Numbered from the stretch's first letter, positions 24,493-33,873 are shown. The stretch: 64,000 nt of DNA from Geobacter sp. (GCA_009684525.1 WKKR01000001.1:124001-188000), one strand, 5' to 3'. Made by a program: numbers and translations. The notes: generated by a model not told the origin, from the letters alone.

Positions 24493-26115
24493 TCAGCGCC
24501 GGCCACGGTCGCGACGCCTTGTTCTGATGGCAATGACGATCGCCCAGCCGACTCCGGCGACAATCATCGCTTGTCCGGCATCATGATGCCATCCATGGTC
24601 TCGGGGGGCTGAAATCATCAGCCCGCCGGCGATCATGAGTGCCGCCGCAATGATGGCGCCGGTGAGCCGTTCAAGGTTGCGGCTGATACGGCCTCCCAAA
24701 GCCTCTACAGTCGGAGCCTGCAGACGCCCCAGATCGCCTGCGGCGATCCGACGCAGCACACGGCGCGTGTCACCGGGTGCATCAATTATCAACCGCTCCA
24801 TTTCACGTGCCAGCTTGGACGTCTTTTCCTTGATCCGCTCCATCGAGAAATGTTGTGCGGTCAGGCGTGAAATTTCGTCACGAAACGATCCCATGTAGTT
24901 ATGGTCCGGATCGAGTTCTCGTATCATCCCCTCCAGGATAACGAAAGCACGCGTCAGGAGAAAAAACTCGGGGGGGTTGTGGACACCATGCCGGCTTCCG
25001 GCGCGCAGCAGAGAATCGAACGCATCGCCGACCGACACATCCGCCAGGTCACCTCTGTGGATTTCATAGAGCACTGCCTTTATATCGAGCAACAGCGCAG
25101 CGCGATTGACTCTTTCGCTTCCAGGCGCCATTTCGAGATATGCTTCTTCTGCGGCACGTGCATCGCCTTTGACGACCGCTTCGAGCAGGAGTTTCAGCGA
25201 TTCGCGCATTGGCTCGTCAAGTTCTCCCGTCATCCCGAAATCAAGCAGGGAGAGTCGGCCGTCGGGCAGAACGAAAACATTGCCGGGATGCGGATCGGCA
25301 TGGAACAGCCCCTCTTCGAAGATCGTCTGCAGCATCAGCCTGACCAGGGTGTTGATTGACTGCGGCATCGCTTCCGGGTGCAGCCGGGCATAGAGATCAA
25401 TCCGTTCACCGGCTGAAAACTCCATTGTGAGCACCCTTCCGCTCGAACACTCCGTAACGACAGCCGGAATCCAGAGGTTGGGAACATCGGTCAATGCTGT
25501 GCGAAAGAGCATAATGGAGCGCGCTTCGCGGTTGAAATCGGTTTCCCGGTTGAGACTGTTGGCAAATTCACGCACCAAAACAGGGAGGTCCAACGAAAGC
25601 AGAAACGGAAAGAGTCTTTCCCCCAGCGCTACCAGGTAGGTAAGTGCCGAGATATCTGTCAAGATCATTGCTTCAAGGCCTGGTCTCTGCACTTTCACCG
25701 CCACGTGTCGACCATCCTGCAATGTCGCTTCATGTACCTGGGCGATGGTGGCGGCACCTAACGGCTTTTCGTCGAACGATGCGAACACCTTCGACATCGG
25801 AGCGCCCAGTTCTGCTTCTACCGTCGCACGTACCGCGCCTATGCCGAGCGCAGGCAACTGGTCCTGCAGCAACTCCAACTCATCGATGTATGCGTCCGGC
25901 AGCAGATCACGTCGCATTGCCAGCACTTGTCCGAACTTGAGAAAGGTGAGACCCAGTTCCTCGAAGGTTTCCCGCACCTCTTTCGGTGATGGCCAATGAC
26001 TCTTGCCGCGCAGGGCTCCCAGAAACTTGTGCCGGGTGAGCACACGCAGGATTTGCATCAGCCGTGGCGCTGCCCGTAGTAGGCTGCTGTTCTCCGGATC
26101 GATCATGACAGCCAT
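24493..26115 (-). CDS. ABC1/UbiB (AarF) family atypical kinase
   Basis: A 540-residue UbiB-family protein. Family signatures are the KFGQVLA (KxGQ) motif near residue 60, GAATIAQVHEA (alanine-rich loop), VAVKVQRPG with the nucleotide-binding lysine, and GLFHADPHPGNVFV with LLDFGMTG as the catalytic and metal loops. Two hydrophobic helices at the C-terminus (about 485-535) anchor it in the membrane. UbiB homologues support quinone biosynthesis or lipid homeostasis. No quinone genes are nearby, and its place in the island suggests an accessory, perhaps stress-related copy. It diverges from the CheB-CheR gene. Confidence 0.9.
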   Translation of the reverse strand: MAVMIDPENSSLLRAAPRLMQILRVLTRHKFLGALRGKSHWPSPKEVRETFEELGLTFLKFGQVLAMRRDLLPDAYIDELELLQDQLPALGIGAVRATVEAELGAPMSKVFASFDEKPLGAATIAQVHEATLQDGRHVAVKVQRPGLEAMILTDISALTYLVALGERLFPFLLSLDLPVLVREFANSLNRETDFNREARSIMLFRTALTDVPNLWIPAVVTECSSGRVLTMEFSAGERIDLYARLHPEAMPQSINTLVRLMLQTIFEEGLFHADPHPGNVFVLPDGRLSLLDFGMTGELDEPMRESLKLLLEAVVKGDARAAEEAYLEMAPGSERVNRAALLLDIKAVLYEIHRGDLADVSVGDAFDSLLRAGSRHGVHNPPEFFLLTRAFVILEGMIRELDPDHNYMGSFRDEISRLTAQHFSMERIKEKTSKLAREMERLIIDAPGDTRRVLRRIAAGDLGRLQAPTVEALGGRISRNLERLTGAIIAAALMIAGGLMISAPRDHGWHHDAGQAMIVAGVGWAIVIAIRTRRRDRGRR

Positions 26116-26256
26116 GTGCTTCTCCTGGTGGTCATGCTACATTGCTTCACGTTCATCAATATCCAGGAAACGGGGTATTGACGCCACTCCGCCCCTTAAT
26201 GAAAGTGTAGAGGGGATTGCACTTTTTACAATATGCAAATGTTCTACTGAATTGTG

Positions 26257-26305
26257 TCCGGACGGAAACTCCGGATGAGAAACTATTGGCTTCCGGATCG
26301 GAAAG
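26257..26305. repeat. Triple direct repeat between divergent ubiB-like and cheBR genes
   Basis: TCCGGACGGAAAC (26257), TCCGGATGAGAAAC (26270) and TCCGGATCGGAAAG (26292) form three near-identical units, each with a TCCGGA palindrome. They lie about 140-190 bp from either start codon and could be an operator. The rest of 26116-26489 holds no gene that I can support. Confidence 0.5.
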
Positions 26306-26489
26306 GAGGGATTTTTCGTCCTAACAAGATAGACTCACCATCTCTCTTACAAATTCGACCTTGCGGTCAGTTTTATCAGTAGAGAATCGGAGCAGCTGCT
26401 TACAGGCATAACGTCTGCTATTTGATAAAACGCTGCTATACTATTAATGTCTGTTATTTAATAACTATTCTGTATATACTGCTCTCTTT

Positions 26490-29132
26490 ATGAAAAAGCG
26501 ACAGCAACAAACATTACCTGGAAATGAACGTGCTGACTCTTCACCGAAAGAGCCCCTGTCGAGGCGAGAGAGTCTTCCTTTCCCGATTGTCGGCATCGGT
26601 GCCTCTGCTGGCGGTCTGGAGGCGCTGGAACAGTTCCTGCGCCATGTGCCGCATGCGAGCGACATCGCATTTGTCATCATCCAGCACCTTGATCCGACAC
26701 ACAAGGGTATCATGCCCGAACTGCTCCAGCGCATCACCGATATGGAGGTTTTCCAGGTCAAAGACCGGATGAGGGTGAAACCCAACAGTGTCTATGTCAT
26801 CCCCCCCAACAAGGATATGTCGATACTGCACGGCGTGTTGCACCTGTTCGAACCGACTGCACCCCGCGGCCTTCGTCTCCCGATAGATTTCTTCTTCCGC
26901 TCTCTTGCCGAGGACCGGCAGGAACGGAGCATTGGCGTTATCCTCTCGGGAATGGGCTCGGACGGCACGTCGGGTTTGCGGGTCATCAAGGAAAAGGCCG
27001 GCGTCGTCCTGGTGCAGGAGCCTGCTTCTGCCAAGTTCGACAGCATGCCCAGGAGCGTCATAGATGCTGGTTTGGCCGACCTGGTAGCTCCGGCGGAGGA
27101 ACTCCCCGGGAAAATCATCGACTATCTCCGGCATGTCCTCATCATCCCCAAGGAGGATTTCTCACTGGATGAGAAGGATCAGAGCTCCCTTGAAAAAATC
27201 ATCATATTGCTGCGGTCCAATACGGGTCAGGATTTCTCTCTTTACAAGAAGAACACCTTGTACCGACGGATTGAGCGACGTATGGGCATTCACCAGATAA
27301 ACAGGATCGCGGGGTATGTCCGCTACCTGCAGGGGAATTCCCAAGAGGTGGAAATCCTTTTCAAGGAACTGCTGATCGGCGTGACCAGCTTTTTTCGCGA
27401 TCCACTGGCATGGGAGCAACTCAAAAATGAGGTCATCCCGATGCTCCTGAAGAACTACCCGGTCGGCGGGCAGTTGCGGGCCTGGTCAGCAGGCTGCTCC
27501 ACAGGAGAAGAAGCCTATTCGCTGGCTATTGCCTTCAAAGAATCTCTCGAACAGAACAAGCCCTTGGAGAAATTCACCCTGCAGATATTTGCCACCGACC
27601 TGGACCGAGACGCCATCGACAAGGCGCGCCAGGGGCTCTATCCTGCCAACATCGTCACAGACGTGTCTCCCGATCGCCTCGATCGCTATTTTGTACAGGA
27701 GGGGATCAACTACCGGATTTGCAAGGAGATCCGGGAGATGGTTACCTTTGCCCGGCAGAACATAATCATGGACCCCCCTTTTACCAAGCTGGACTTCCTC
27801 GTCTGCCGCAACCTTCTGATCTATCTGACGCCGGAATTACAGAAAAAGCTCCTGCCGCTCTTCCACTACAGCCTTAAACCTGGCGGAGTTCTGTTCCTAG
27901 GGAGCGCGGAGAGCGTCAGCTCCTTCCCGGATCACTTTACGCCGCTCGACATCAAGTCGAGGCTGTTCCGGAAACACGAATCAATCCTGCCAACCGAGCC
28001 GGTAGCATTCCCCCCCTCGTTTATCCCGGCTTTGCCGGGAGTTCCCAAGGAGTTACCGATGGTTAAATATGCCGCCAATCTCCAGTCACTTGCCGACCAG
28101 TTGCTGCTGCAGCACTTTTCCCCGCCTGCCGTCCTTGTCAACGATAAAGGCGACATCCTCTACATCAGCGGCCGGACCGGAAAATATCTTGAACCGGCGG
28201 CAGGTAAGGCAAACTGGAATATCTTTGCCATGGCCCGCGAAGGGCTCAGGTTTGACCTGGGAAACGCCTTCCAGAAAGCTCTCAGGCAAAAAGAGACGAT
28301 TACCGTCAAGGGGCTCAAGGTAGGGACCAACGGCGGAGCCCAGACCGTTGATGTTACGGTCCAGGCGATTGAAGAGCCGGAGACGCTGCGGGGAATGGTG
28401 ATGATCGTCTTTACCGACGTGGCAACGCCTCAGAACAAGAAATCAACAAGCCGTTCCAGGACAGCTCTATCCGGCAACGCCAGAGTTCTCGAACTGGAAC
28501 AGGAAATCCAGCAGCTCCGCGAAGCCCTGCAGGCTTCCCGCGAGGAGATGCAATCATCGCAGGAAGAGCTCAAATCCGCCAACGAGGAGTTGCAGTCCAC
28601 CAACGAAGAACTGCAGTCAACCAACGAGGAGCTGACCACCTCCAGGGAAGAGATGCAGTCCCTGAACGAAGAGCTGCAGACGGTGAACGCCGAGCAACAG
28701 TCCAAAATGGACGAACTTTCGCGGATGAACAACGACATGAGAAACCTGCTCAACAGCACTGAGATTGTCACCGTCTTCCTGGACAATGACCTCCAGATCC
28801 GGCGGTTCACAACCGGAGCGAACAAACTCTTCAAACTGATCCCGAGTGATGTGGGAAGGCCGCTTTCCGATATCACGAGCGACCTGCTCTATCCGGAAAT
28901 GGCCGAAGAATCACGGGGAGTGTTACGGACTCTGAACTTTTCCGAAAAGCAGATCGCGGCTAAAGATGGCCGCTGGTTTACGGTGCGTATCATGCCCTAT
29001 CGCACCGCTGAGGACGTTATCGGCGGCGTGGTGATCACCTTTGCTGATATCACTTTGGCCAAGACCTTGGAGCAGGAACTGCGCGAGGAAAATGCCAGAC
29101 TCAAGCGCCAGCTTGAAAGTGGGGAGAAGTAA
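26490..29132 (+). CDS. CheB-CheR-PAS fusion (chemotaxis-type methylesterase/methyltransferase)
   Basis: An 880-residue fusion. About 25-215 is a CheB methylesterase domain without receiver, with catalytic Ser in GASAGG, His in IQHLDP and Asp in SGMGSDGT. About 225-490 is a CheR methyltransferase (TSFFRDP, WSAGCSTGEEAYS for SAM, FATDLD, CRNLLIYL). A PAS-like linker follows, then a long heptad coiled coil (about 660-745, repeated SxNEELQST units), and a last PAS domain (about 755-870). It probably modifies or senses rather than serving flagellar chemotaxis, since no MCP or CheA is nearby. Its stop overlaps the start of the next kinase (TAATG). Confidence 0.92.
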   Translation: MKKRQQQTLPGNERADSSPKEPLSRRESLPFPIVGIGASAGGLEALEQFLRHVPHASDIAFVIIQHLDPTHKGIMPELLQRITDMEVFQVKDRMRVKPNSVYVIPPNKDMSILHGVLHLFEPTAPRGLRLPIDFFFRSLAEDRQERSIGVILSGMGSDGTSGLRVIKEKAGVVLVQEPASAKFDSMPRSVIDAGLADLVAPAEELPGKIIDYLRHVLIIPKEDFSLDEKDQSSLEKIIILLRSNTGQDFSLYKKNTLYRRIERRMGIHQINRIAGYVRYLQGNSQEVEILFKELLIGVTSFFRDPLAWEQLKNEVIPMLLKNYPVGGQLRAWSAGCSTGEEAYSLAIAFKESLEQNKPLEKFTLQIFATDLDRDAIDKARQGLYPANIVTDVSPDRLDRYFVQEGINYRICKEIREMVTFARQNIIMDPPFTKLDFLVCRNLLIYLTPELQKKLLPLFHYSLKPGGVLFLGSAESVSSFPDHFTPLDIKSRLFRKHESILPTEPVAFPPSFIPALPGVPKELPMVKYAANLQSLADQLLLQHFSPPAVLVNDKGDILYISGRTGKYLEPAAGKANWNIFAMAREGLRFDLGNAFQKALRQKETITVKGLKVGTNGGAQTVDVTVQAIEEPETLRGMVMIVFTDVATPQNKKSTSRSRTALSGNARVLELEQEIQQLREALQASREEMQSSQEELKSANEELQSTNEELQSTNEELTTSREEMQSLNEELQTVNAEQQSKMDELSRMNNDMRNLLNSTEIVTVFLDNDLQIRRFTTGANKLFKLIPSDVGRPLSDITSDLLYPEMAEESRGVLRTLNFSEKQIAAKDGRWFTVRIMPYRTAEDVIGGVVITFADITLAKTLEQELREENARLKRQLESGEK

Positions 29133-30055
29133 TGGAGAACAGCAATAAAATGAACAAATCAACCGCAACCGAGCTGCGCCGCCGGGCAGAAGCAAAGTTG
29201 CAAGCTCGGGAGCCAGAAGCATGGCCACCCGATACAGAACATGAAATGCAGAAACTTCTTCACGAACTGCAGGTTCACCAGGTTGAGCTGGAAATGCAGA
29301 ACGCGGAGCTCTGCCGGTCCCGGGAGGAACTTGAAATCCGGGTCAAAGAACGCACTATCGAACTCGAGCGGATAAATAGAGAGCTGGAACAGTTCTGCTA
29401 TGGTATTTCGCATGAATTCAGGGCTCCAGTCGCCCGCCTCGAAGGTTTCGGCAATATGTTGGTTGAGATCGCAGAAGTGGGTGATAAAGTGTCCATCGTT
29501 AACTGTGCCCGGCGCATAGTAGCTGCCAGCAACCGCTTAAGGGTGGTTATCGACTCGTTTCTTGCCTTGAACCGGCTTTCCCGTGCCGAAATCCAACTGC
29601 AGAAGCTGAACCTGTCCGATATGGCAAAATACATCGTTGCGGAAATCCTCGAAAACATCGGCGATAACCTCGTTCATGTTTCGATCGATCCGAATGTAAC
29701 AGCTACAGGTGACCGGAATTTATTGGAAATATGCATGAGAAACCTGCTCGGGAATGCTGTCAAGTTCAGTTCAAAGACACCCGATGCCTCTGTCAGGTTT
29801 GGGAAAAGGGTCGTAGAAGGCGAGAATGTCTATTACGTGAAGGACAATGGAGCCGGGTTCGACATGGAGTGTGCGGATAACATTTTTCTGCCGTTTCGCA
29901 GACAGCAAAATGATGACGAATTCGAGGGGACGGGTATTGGTCTGGCAACAGTTCACCGGATAATTGAAAAACACTCCGGCCGAATTTGGGCCGAAGCCAA
30001 ACCGGGAGCAGGGGCAACGTTCTACTTCACGCTTCAAGAGTCTTCTCGACGATAG
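29132..30055 (+). CDS. Small sensorless histidine kinase
   Basis: A 307-residue kinase consisting of the helix LLHELQVHQVELEMQNAEL (about 47-65), a coiled coil, HisKA with the phospho-His in GISHEFRAPVA (about 93), and HATPase (GNAVKFSS, KDNGAGFDM, GTGIGLATV). No PAS, GAF or membrane part is present, so input may come from the CheB-CheR-PAS protein with which it is translationally coupled. It precedes the sigma-54 activator gene by 30 bp. That activator has no receiver domain, so any signal transfer between them would be by contact rather than phosphorylation; this is inference. Confidence 0.88.
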   Translation: MENSNKMNKSTATELRRRAEAKLQAREPEAWPPDTEHEMQKLLHELQVHQVELEMQNAELCRSREELEIRVKERTIELERINRELEQFCYGISHEFRAPVARLEGFGNMLVEIAEVGDKVSIVNCARRIVAASNRLRVVIDSFLALNRLSRAEIQLQKLNLSDMAKYIVAEILENIGDNLVHVSIDPNVTATGDRNLLEICMRNLLGNAVKFSSKTPDASVRFGKRVVEGENVYYVKDNGAGFDMECADNIFLPFRRQQNDDEFEGTGIGLATVHRIIEKHSGRIWAEAKPGAGATFYFTLQESSRR

Positions 30056-30085
30056 GATGGGAATGCCGATTATAGAGGGATATTT

Positions 30086-31807
30086 ATGGTAATCGACAAA
30101 GACGAAAACCTGTCAGAAGCCGCCGAACTACGTCGTCGCGCTCATGATCGCCTGAGGGATCAGGCACCGAAAGAACGACCTCTCTGGTCAGAGCATGAAA
30201 GGGAGCGGCTTGTCCATGAGCTTGATGTCCACCAGATCGAACTGGAGATGCAAAACGAAGAACTCCGCCAATCCAGGGATGAGCTGGAGCTATCGCGGAA
30301 TACCTATTCCGAACTCTATGATTTTGCACCCGTAGGTTATTTCACCTTTGATGCACGCGGTGTGATACAGGAAGTCAACCTTAGTGGTGCGCAACTGCTT
30401 GGTATGGAAAAAAAACGTCTCATCGGCATGCCCTTTTCGAATTTTATCGCTGATGCAGCCGGCAAGGATGATTTTTCCACGCACCTCGAGTGTGTTTTGC
30501 ATCGGGAGGTTATTCTGAGATGCGAAATCAAGCTATTGGGGAGCGAAGGTGTTGTGGTCCATGGCCAGCTTCAGAGTGTAGCGATATCTACAAAAGATAA
30601 AGCTCCGTTTATCCTTACTTCAATTATTGATGCTACGGTTCGCAAACATCTGGAAGATGAGTTGCTTAAAGCACATACAAACCTGGAACTGCTGGTTCTT
30701 GAGCGTACGAAAGACCTGTCCATTGCCAATCTGCAGCTGACGGAGGAAGTAGCCGAACGGAAGAGGGGAGAAGAGTCTCTCAAGGCAGCATTGGCGGAAA
30801 TCAAACAGTTACAAAACCGGCTCGAGGCCGAGAACGTCTACCTGCAGCATGAAGTTGCCGAGGAGTACAATTTCGGTGAGATAATAGGTCAAAGCAAAGC
30901 CATTTCGAATGTGTTTTTACGGGTCGAGCAGGTGGCGCCCATGGACGCGACAGTACTTCTTCTCGGCGAGACTGGTGTCGGCAAGGGGGTGATCGCGCGT
31001 GCCATCCACACACGCAGTGTTCGCAAGGACCGGCCAATGATCACGGTCAACTGCACGTCATTGCCGGCGAACCTCATCGAAAGCGAGCTCTTTGGGCGAG
31101 AACGAGGTGCGTTCACCGGAGCCGATTCCCGACAGATCGGACGCTTCGAGCTGGCCGATGGCGGTACCATTTTTCTGGACGAAATCGGTGAAATGCCGAT
31201 GGATATGCAATGCAAGCTGCTCCGGGTCATTCAGGACGGCGAGTTCGAGCGACTGGGGGGACCCCGTACCATCAAGGTGAATGTCCGGATCATCGCGGCC
31301 AGCAACCGGAACCTGAAAGAAGAGATTCTTAACGGCAGGTTCAGGGAAGACCTTTTCTATCGGATCAATGTGTTTCCCATCACGATCCCGCCACTCCGGC
31401 AGCGCAAGGATGACATCCCGTTGCTCGTCAATCATTTTGTCGCCAAGTTCAACAAGAAAAGTGGCAAGAAGATCAATACCGTATCACAGGAGACCCTGAA
31501 CGCCCTGCAGGAATACCACTGGCCCGGCAATGTGCGGGAGCTGGAAAGTGTCATCGAGCGGGCGGTAATAACCAGCCAGGGAACCGTTCTTCAGGTGTTG
31601 GATCGCTTCGATACGTTCCAGAAAACAGAGGGTTTGGTCGCGCAGGACGTCAAAGCCCTTGCCGAGCTTGAACACGACCACATCTGCCAGGTGCTCCAGC
31701 AGACCGGTTGGCGGATCGAAGGGGAAAAAGGGGCGGCAATACTCCTTGGGCTAAACCCCAGCACCCTTCGAGCCCGAATGAGGAAATACGGCATCCACCG
31801 GCAATAA
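30086..31807 (+). CDS. PAS-domain sigma-54-dependent transcriptional activator
   Basis: A 573-residue bacterial enhancer-binding protein. N-terminal helix [19 protein letters not shown] (about 45-63), PAS domain (about 70-190), coiled coil (about 195-265), AAA+ domain (about 270-500) with Walker A GETGVGKG near 293, the sigma-54-contacting loop GAFTGA near 341 and Walker [11 protein letters not shown] near 362, arginine finger region [11 protein letters not shown], and a Fis-type helix-turn-helix at the end ([25 protein letters not shown]). All parts needed for sigma-54 activation are intact. An enhancer-like pair of dyads begins 23 bp after its stop and recurs at three more promoters of the island, which makes it the prime candidate regulator. 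Confidence 0.93.
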   Translation: MVIDKDENLSEAAELRRRAHDRLRDQAPKERPLWSEHERERLVHELDVHQIELEMQNEELRQSRDELELSRNTYSELYDFAPVGYFTFDARGVIQEVNLSGAQLLGMEKKRLIGMPFSNFIADAAGKDDFSTHLECVLHREVILRCEIKLLGSEGVVVHGQLQSVAISTKDKAPFILTSIIDATVRKHLEDELLKAHTNLELLVLERTKDLSIANLQLTEEVAERKRGEESLKAALAEIKQLQNRLEAENVYLQHEVAEEYNFGEIIGQSKAISNVFLRVEQVAPMDATVLLLGETGVGKGVIARAIHTRSVRKDRPMITVNCTSLPANLIESELFGRERGAFTGADSRQIGRFELADGGTIFLDEIGEMPMDMQCKLLRVIQDGEFERLGGPRTIKVNVRIIAASNRNLKEEILNGRFREDLFYRINVFPITIPPLRQRKDDIPLLVNHFVAKFNKKSGKKINTVSQETLNALQEYHWPGNVRELESVIERAVITSQGTVLQVLDRFDTFQKTEGLVAQDVKALAELEHDHICQVLQQTGWRIEGEKGAAILLGLNPSTLRARMRKYGIHRQ

Positions 31808-31830
31808 TGGGGGATACGTCAAACGCGTTT

Positions 31831-31863
31831 GTCATATATGGCGGTTTTTGTTAAATGTGGCGG
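31831..31863 (+). promoter_or_regulatory. Enhancer-like tandem sites (UAS) of the DUF2147 gene
   Basis: GTCATATATGGCGG (31831-31844) and GTTAAATGTGGCGG (31850-31863), 19 bp apart start to start. The first is identical to 42814-42827 and both resemble 34079-34111 and 42646-42678. The -24/-12 element lies 96 bp downstream. Confidence 0.7.
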
Positions 31864-31959
31864 CTGCCACTGACGGCTTTCCCTTCAACCTGCATCCTTC
31901 CTTTCCATTTTCCCTCGCATAATCAGACTATTGCACTCGCCGTATCCACAGATCTTCTC

Positions 31960-31975
31960 TGGCTCGTTAATTGCG
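31960..31975 (+). promoter_or_regulatory. Sigma-54 promoter
   Basis: TGGCTCGTTAATTGCG has GG and GC of the -24/-12 consensus at the correct 12-bp offset. It is 170 bp upstream of the 25-codon ORF at 32146 that leads into the DUF2147 gene; 31976-32145 has no gene. Confidence 0.7.
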
Positions 31976-32145
31976 ATGTTTGTTCTCTGCAGAACATGAG
32001 CACTGTCATATTTTTTCGCAAATGAAAACAGTTATTTCCCAGAGGAGGTAAGTCATTGGAAATAATTGCATGGAGAATCCAACAAAAGTGTCAGCGGCGA
32101 AATTAATGGAGAAATCCTAAGCAATTCAACGCGGAGGATCTCTTT

Positions 32146-32223
32146 ATGAGCGACGGAACAACGATCAGGGGATGGGTGCGATTCCTCACGAGGGAGGGGT
32201 TGCGTTCCGGAGGAGATTCATGA
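32146..32223 (+). CDS. 25-codon leader ORF coupled to the DUF2147 gene
   Basis: An ATG with GCGGAGGA about 8 bp upstream encodes a 25-residue basic peptide (MSDGTTIRGWVRFLTREG...). Its stop TGA overlaps the ATG of the DUF2147 gene as ATGA, and a second good ribosome site (GGAGGAG) lies within its last codons. This arrangement implies translational coupling. No family is recognised for the peptide, and it may serve only as a leader. Confidence 0.5.
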   Translation: MSDGTTIRGWVRFLTREGLRSGGDS

Positions 32224-32666
32224 AGGTTTGTACGCTCTTGGCTATAGCTCTACTGACGGCGGCAACCGCGTTCGGTGCCGGCCCGAGTGGCGTCCTCGGG
32301 TTGTGGAAAACCGATGGTGGCGATTCGCGGTTGGAATTATTCCGGTGCGGAGAGAGAATCTGCGGGAAAATAGTCTGGCTGAAGCAACCGAAATACATCG
32401 ATAGCAAGGATGGGCCAGTCGGGAAAACCAAGGTCGACAGGAAAAACCCCAACCCTTCGCTGCGGAATCGCCCGATTCTCGGTCTTCAGGTAATGAAAGG
32501 GCTCACTCCCAAAGGTGGCAACCGGTGGGGGAACGGGATCTGCTACGATCCTGAAACCGGCAAGAGCTACAAGTGTAAAATGTTCCTGGCATCACCTGAA
32601 CGATTGGAATTACGCGGCTATATAGGGATTTCTCTTATCGGTCGAACCTTCACCCTGGCCCGGTAG
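32220..32666 (+). CDS. DUF2147 secreted protein
   Basis: A 148-residue exported protein: signal peptide about 1-20 and a DUF2147 domain. Typical segments are GVLGLWKTDGGDSRLELF, CGKIVWLKQP, then KVDRKNPNPSLRNRPILGLQVM, GICYDPETGKSYKC and LELRGYIG near the end. The family is a periplasmic beta-barrel-like fold of unknown role, frequently linked to envelope stress. The start at 32220 follows GGAGGAGATTC and overlaps the leader ORF. It is controlled by the sigma-54 promoter at 31960 with its tandem UAS. Confidence 0.88.
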   Translation: MKVCTLLAIALLTAATAFGAGPSGVLGLWKTDGGDSRLELFRCGERICGKIVWLKQPKYIDSKDGPVGKTKVDRKNPNPSLRNRPILGLQVMKGLTPKGGNRWGNGICYDPETGKSYKCKMFLASPERLELRGYIGISLIGRTFTLAR

Positions 32667-32806
32667 GTATGTACCACGACCGACTGACCGGAAAGTTCCC
32701 TCGCAACCCAAACCGTTGTGCAGGAGTCATGGTCTTTGCGGTAACCGTCTGCTTCATACTGCCGGTCTGTTTCTCCTTAAATCCTGGTAATTTAGAATAT
32801 CCCGGT

Positions 32807-32971
32807 TCAGTCCTTCGTACGGGTACGAGTCACTCCGGTCAAGATCCCGATGCCAATGAGTATGACAACCGAAATCATCACGTAGTTTGCACTCACTTTC
32901 GCGACAACAAGTGCCCACGCTATGCCACCTATGACAAAAGCAAACCCGACGAGATAAATTATCAATGACAT
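32807..32971 (-). CDS. Small two-helix membrane protein
   Basis: A 54-residue protein made almost only of two membrane helices (LVGFAFVIGGIAWALVVAKV and YVMISVVILIGIGILTGV) and a basic tail TRTRTKD. GAGGAGGCAAC precedes the ATG at 32971. A degraded copy with the same pattern (GFAFVIGSTAWVLIVV ... GVILTGITRTLSKD) lies at 41304-41453. No known family is assigned. It sits downstream of the DUF2959 lipoprotein gene on the same strand but 250 bp away, with a strong inverted repeat between. Confidence 0.6.
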   Translation of the reverse strand: MSLIIYLVGFAFVIGGIAWALVVAKVSANYVMISVVILIGIGILTGVTRTRTKD

Positions 32972-33007
32972 ATAGTTGCCTCCTCGTTGAACCAAACGTC
33001 TTTAGGG

Positions 33008-33094
33008 TCAGGCTGTCTTGACCATTTTACGGAATGCCTTCGATCCGGCCAGCCCAAAGACAAGGAGGAACAGGGTTGAAGATTCCGGGACCGG
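33008..33094 (-). pseudogene. Remnant of a PEP-CTERM sorting signal
   Basis: The minus strand encodes PVPESSTLFLLVFGLAGSKA then FRKMVKTA and a stop: the VPEPSTL-like motif, hydrophobic helix and basic tail of exosortase substrates. A TAG codon directly precedes it in frame and no upstream protein is left, so only the C-terminal tail of a former gene survives. Confidence 0.6.
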
Positions 33095-33128
33095 CTAGAA
33101 AAGTGCTGCCGTTCGTACAACCGAAACT

Positions 33129-33166
33129 GCTCGTGTCACATCCGGTGTTTCCGGGTGTGACACGAG
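33129..33166. repeat. Perfect 12-bp inverted repeat
   Basis: GCTCGTGTCACA and TGTGACACGAGC enclose 14 bases that themselves contain CCGG twice, so a long hairpin can form. There is no T run, so it is not a standard terminator; it may be an operator or a processing signal. Confidence 0.6.
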
Positions 33167-33225
33167 CTGCACTCTGCAAACGTATTTGTCACCACCCTGC
33201 GCGAGATCTGGTGACGATTCTGTGC

Positions 33226-33873
33226 CTATTTCTTCTCTTTATACAGTTCTGCCTTGATATCATCCAGCGCAACAATTACCGGTTTGATGGATTCCTTCAA
33301 GGCCTCACGGTCCTGGATGGATTTCTGGGCAACGGGCGTAATGGCTTCGATACCTTTTGGCGTTAAGTCGTTAGACAGGTACTTCTGGATTTCCTTCAGG
33401 TCAATCAGGTAATCATTGTATGCCCGTTTGATTCCTGCGCCTTTTGCCGGTACCTGCGCATAGATTTGCGCCAGGTTATTGCGGCGTTCTGCGCTGAGTT
33501 CGCGGATATCGGGATTGGTGAAGGTATCTCCCTGTTTTTCCCACTCTGCAAAATACTCATTGCTTCGTGCCTTCATCTCCTCAATGCGATTGAGCACCTT
33601 TTTACCCTCGTTATCAAGCTTGACGACATTGTCCGAATATGAATCGAAAGATTTTTTGAGATCAGGGTTTGCCGGATAAACCAAGGCATCAAGCGATGTA
33701 CCCGTGGCATCGATCTGGACGATCATTTTTCTGATCTCTACTTCCACATCCTGTATCGAGTTGGAGGTTTTGACGGATCGCTCCGTGCCTGTAGTTGCAC
33801 ACCCCCCCATGAAGGCGGCAGTGCCGAGTAGAAGGAAGGTACATACGGCGAATGAGTGGTGTCTGAGTTTCAT
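33226..33873 (-). CDS. DUF2959 family lipoprotein
   Basis: A 215-residue predicted lipoprotein. The signal peptide ends in the lipobox MGGC (about residue 25), followed by a helical domain typical of DUF2959: SIQDVEVEIRKMIVQIDATGTSLDAL and repeated charged helices up to ELYKEKK. Function of the family is unknown; members are often stress-induced. AAGGAGAACAC precedes the ATG. The sigma-54 element at 33964-33979 and the tandem sites at 34079-34111 lie upstream in the correct orientation, so this gene is a member of the proposed regulon. Confidence 0.85.
   Translation of the reverse strand: MKLRHHSFAVCTFLLLGTAAFMGGCATTGTERSVKTSNSIQDVEVEIRKMIVQIDATGTSLDALVYPANPDLKKSFDSYSDNVVKLDNEGKKVLNRIEEMKARSNEYFAEWEKQGDTFTNPDIRELSAERRNNLAQIYAQVPAKGAGIKRAYNDYLIDLKEIQKYLSNDLTPKGIEAITPVAQKSIQDREALKESIKPVIVALDDIKAELYKEKK

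Noticed and set aside
32067-32083. TTGGAAATAATTGCAT, sigma-54-like, upstream of the DUF2147 gene
   Set aside because: GG-to-GC spacing is two bases too short; the element at 31960 is better placed.
32669-32968. 99-codon plus-strand ORF overlapping the small membrane protein gene
   Set aside because: No ribosome site or recognisable domain; antisense to a better-supported gene with a paralogue.
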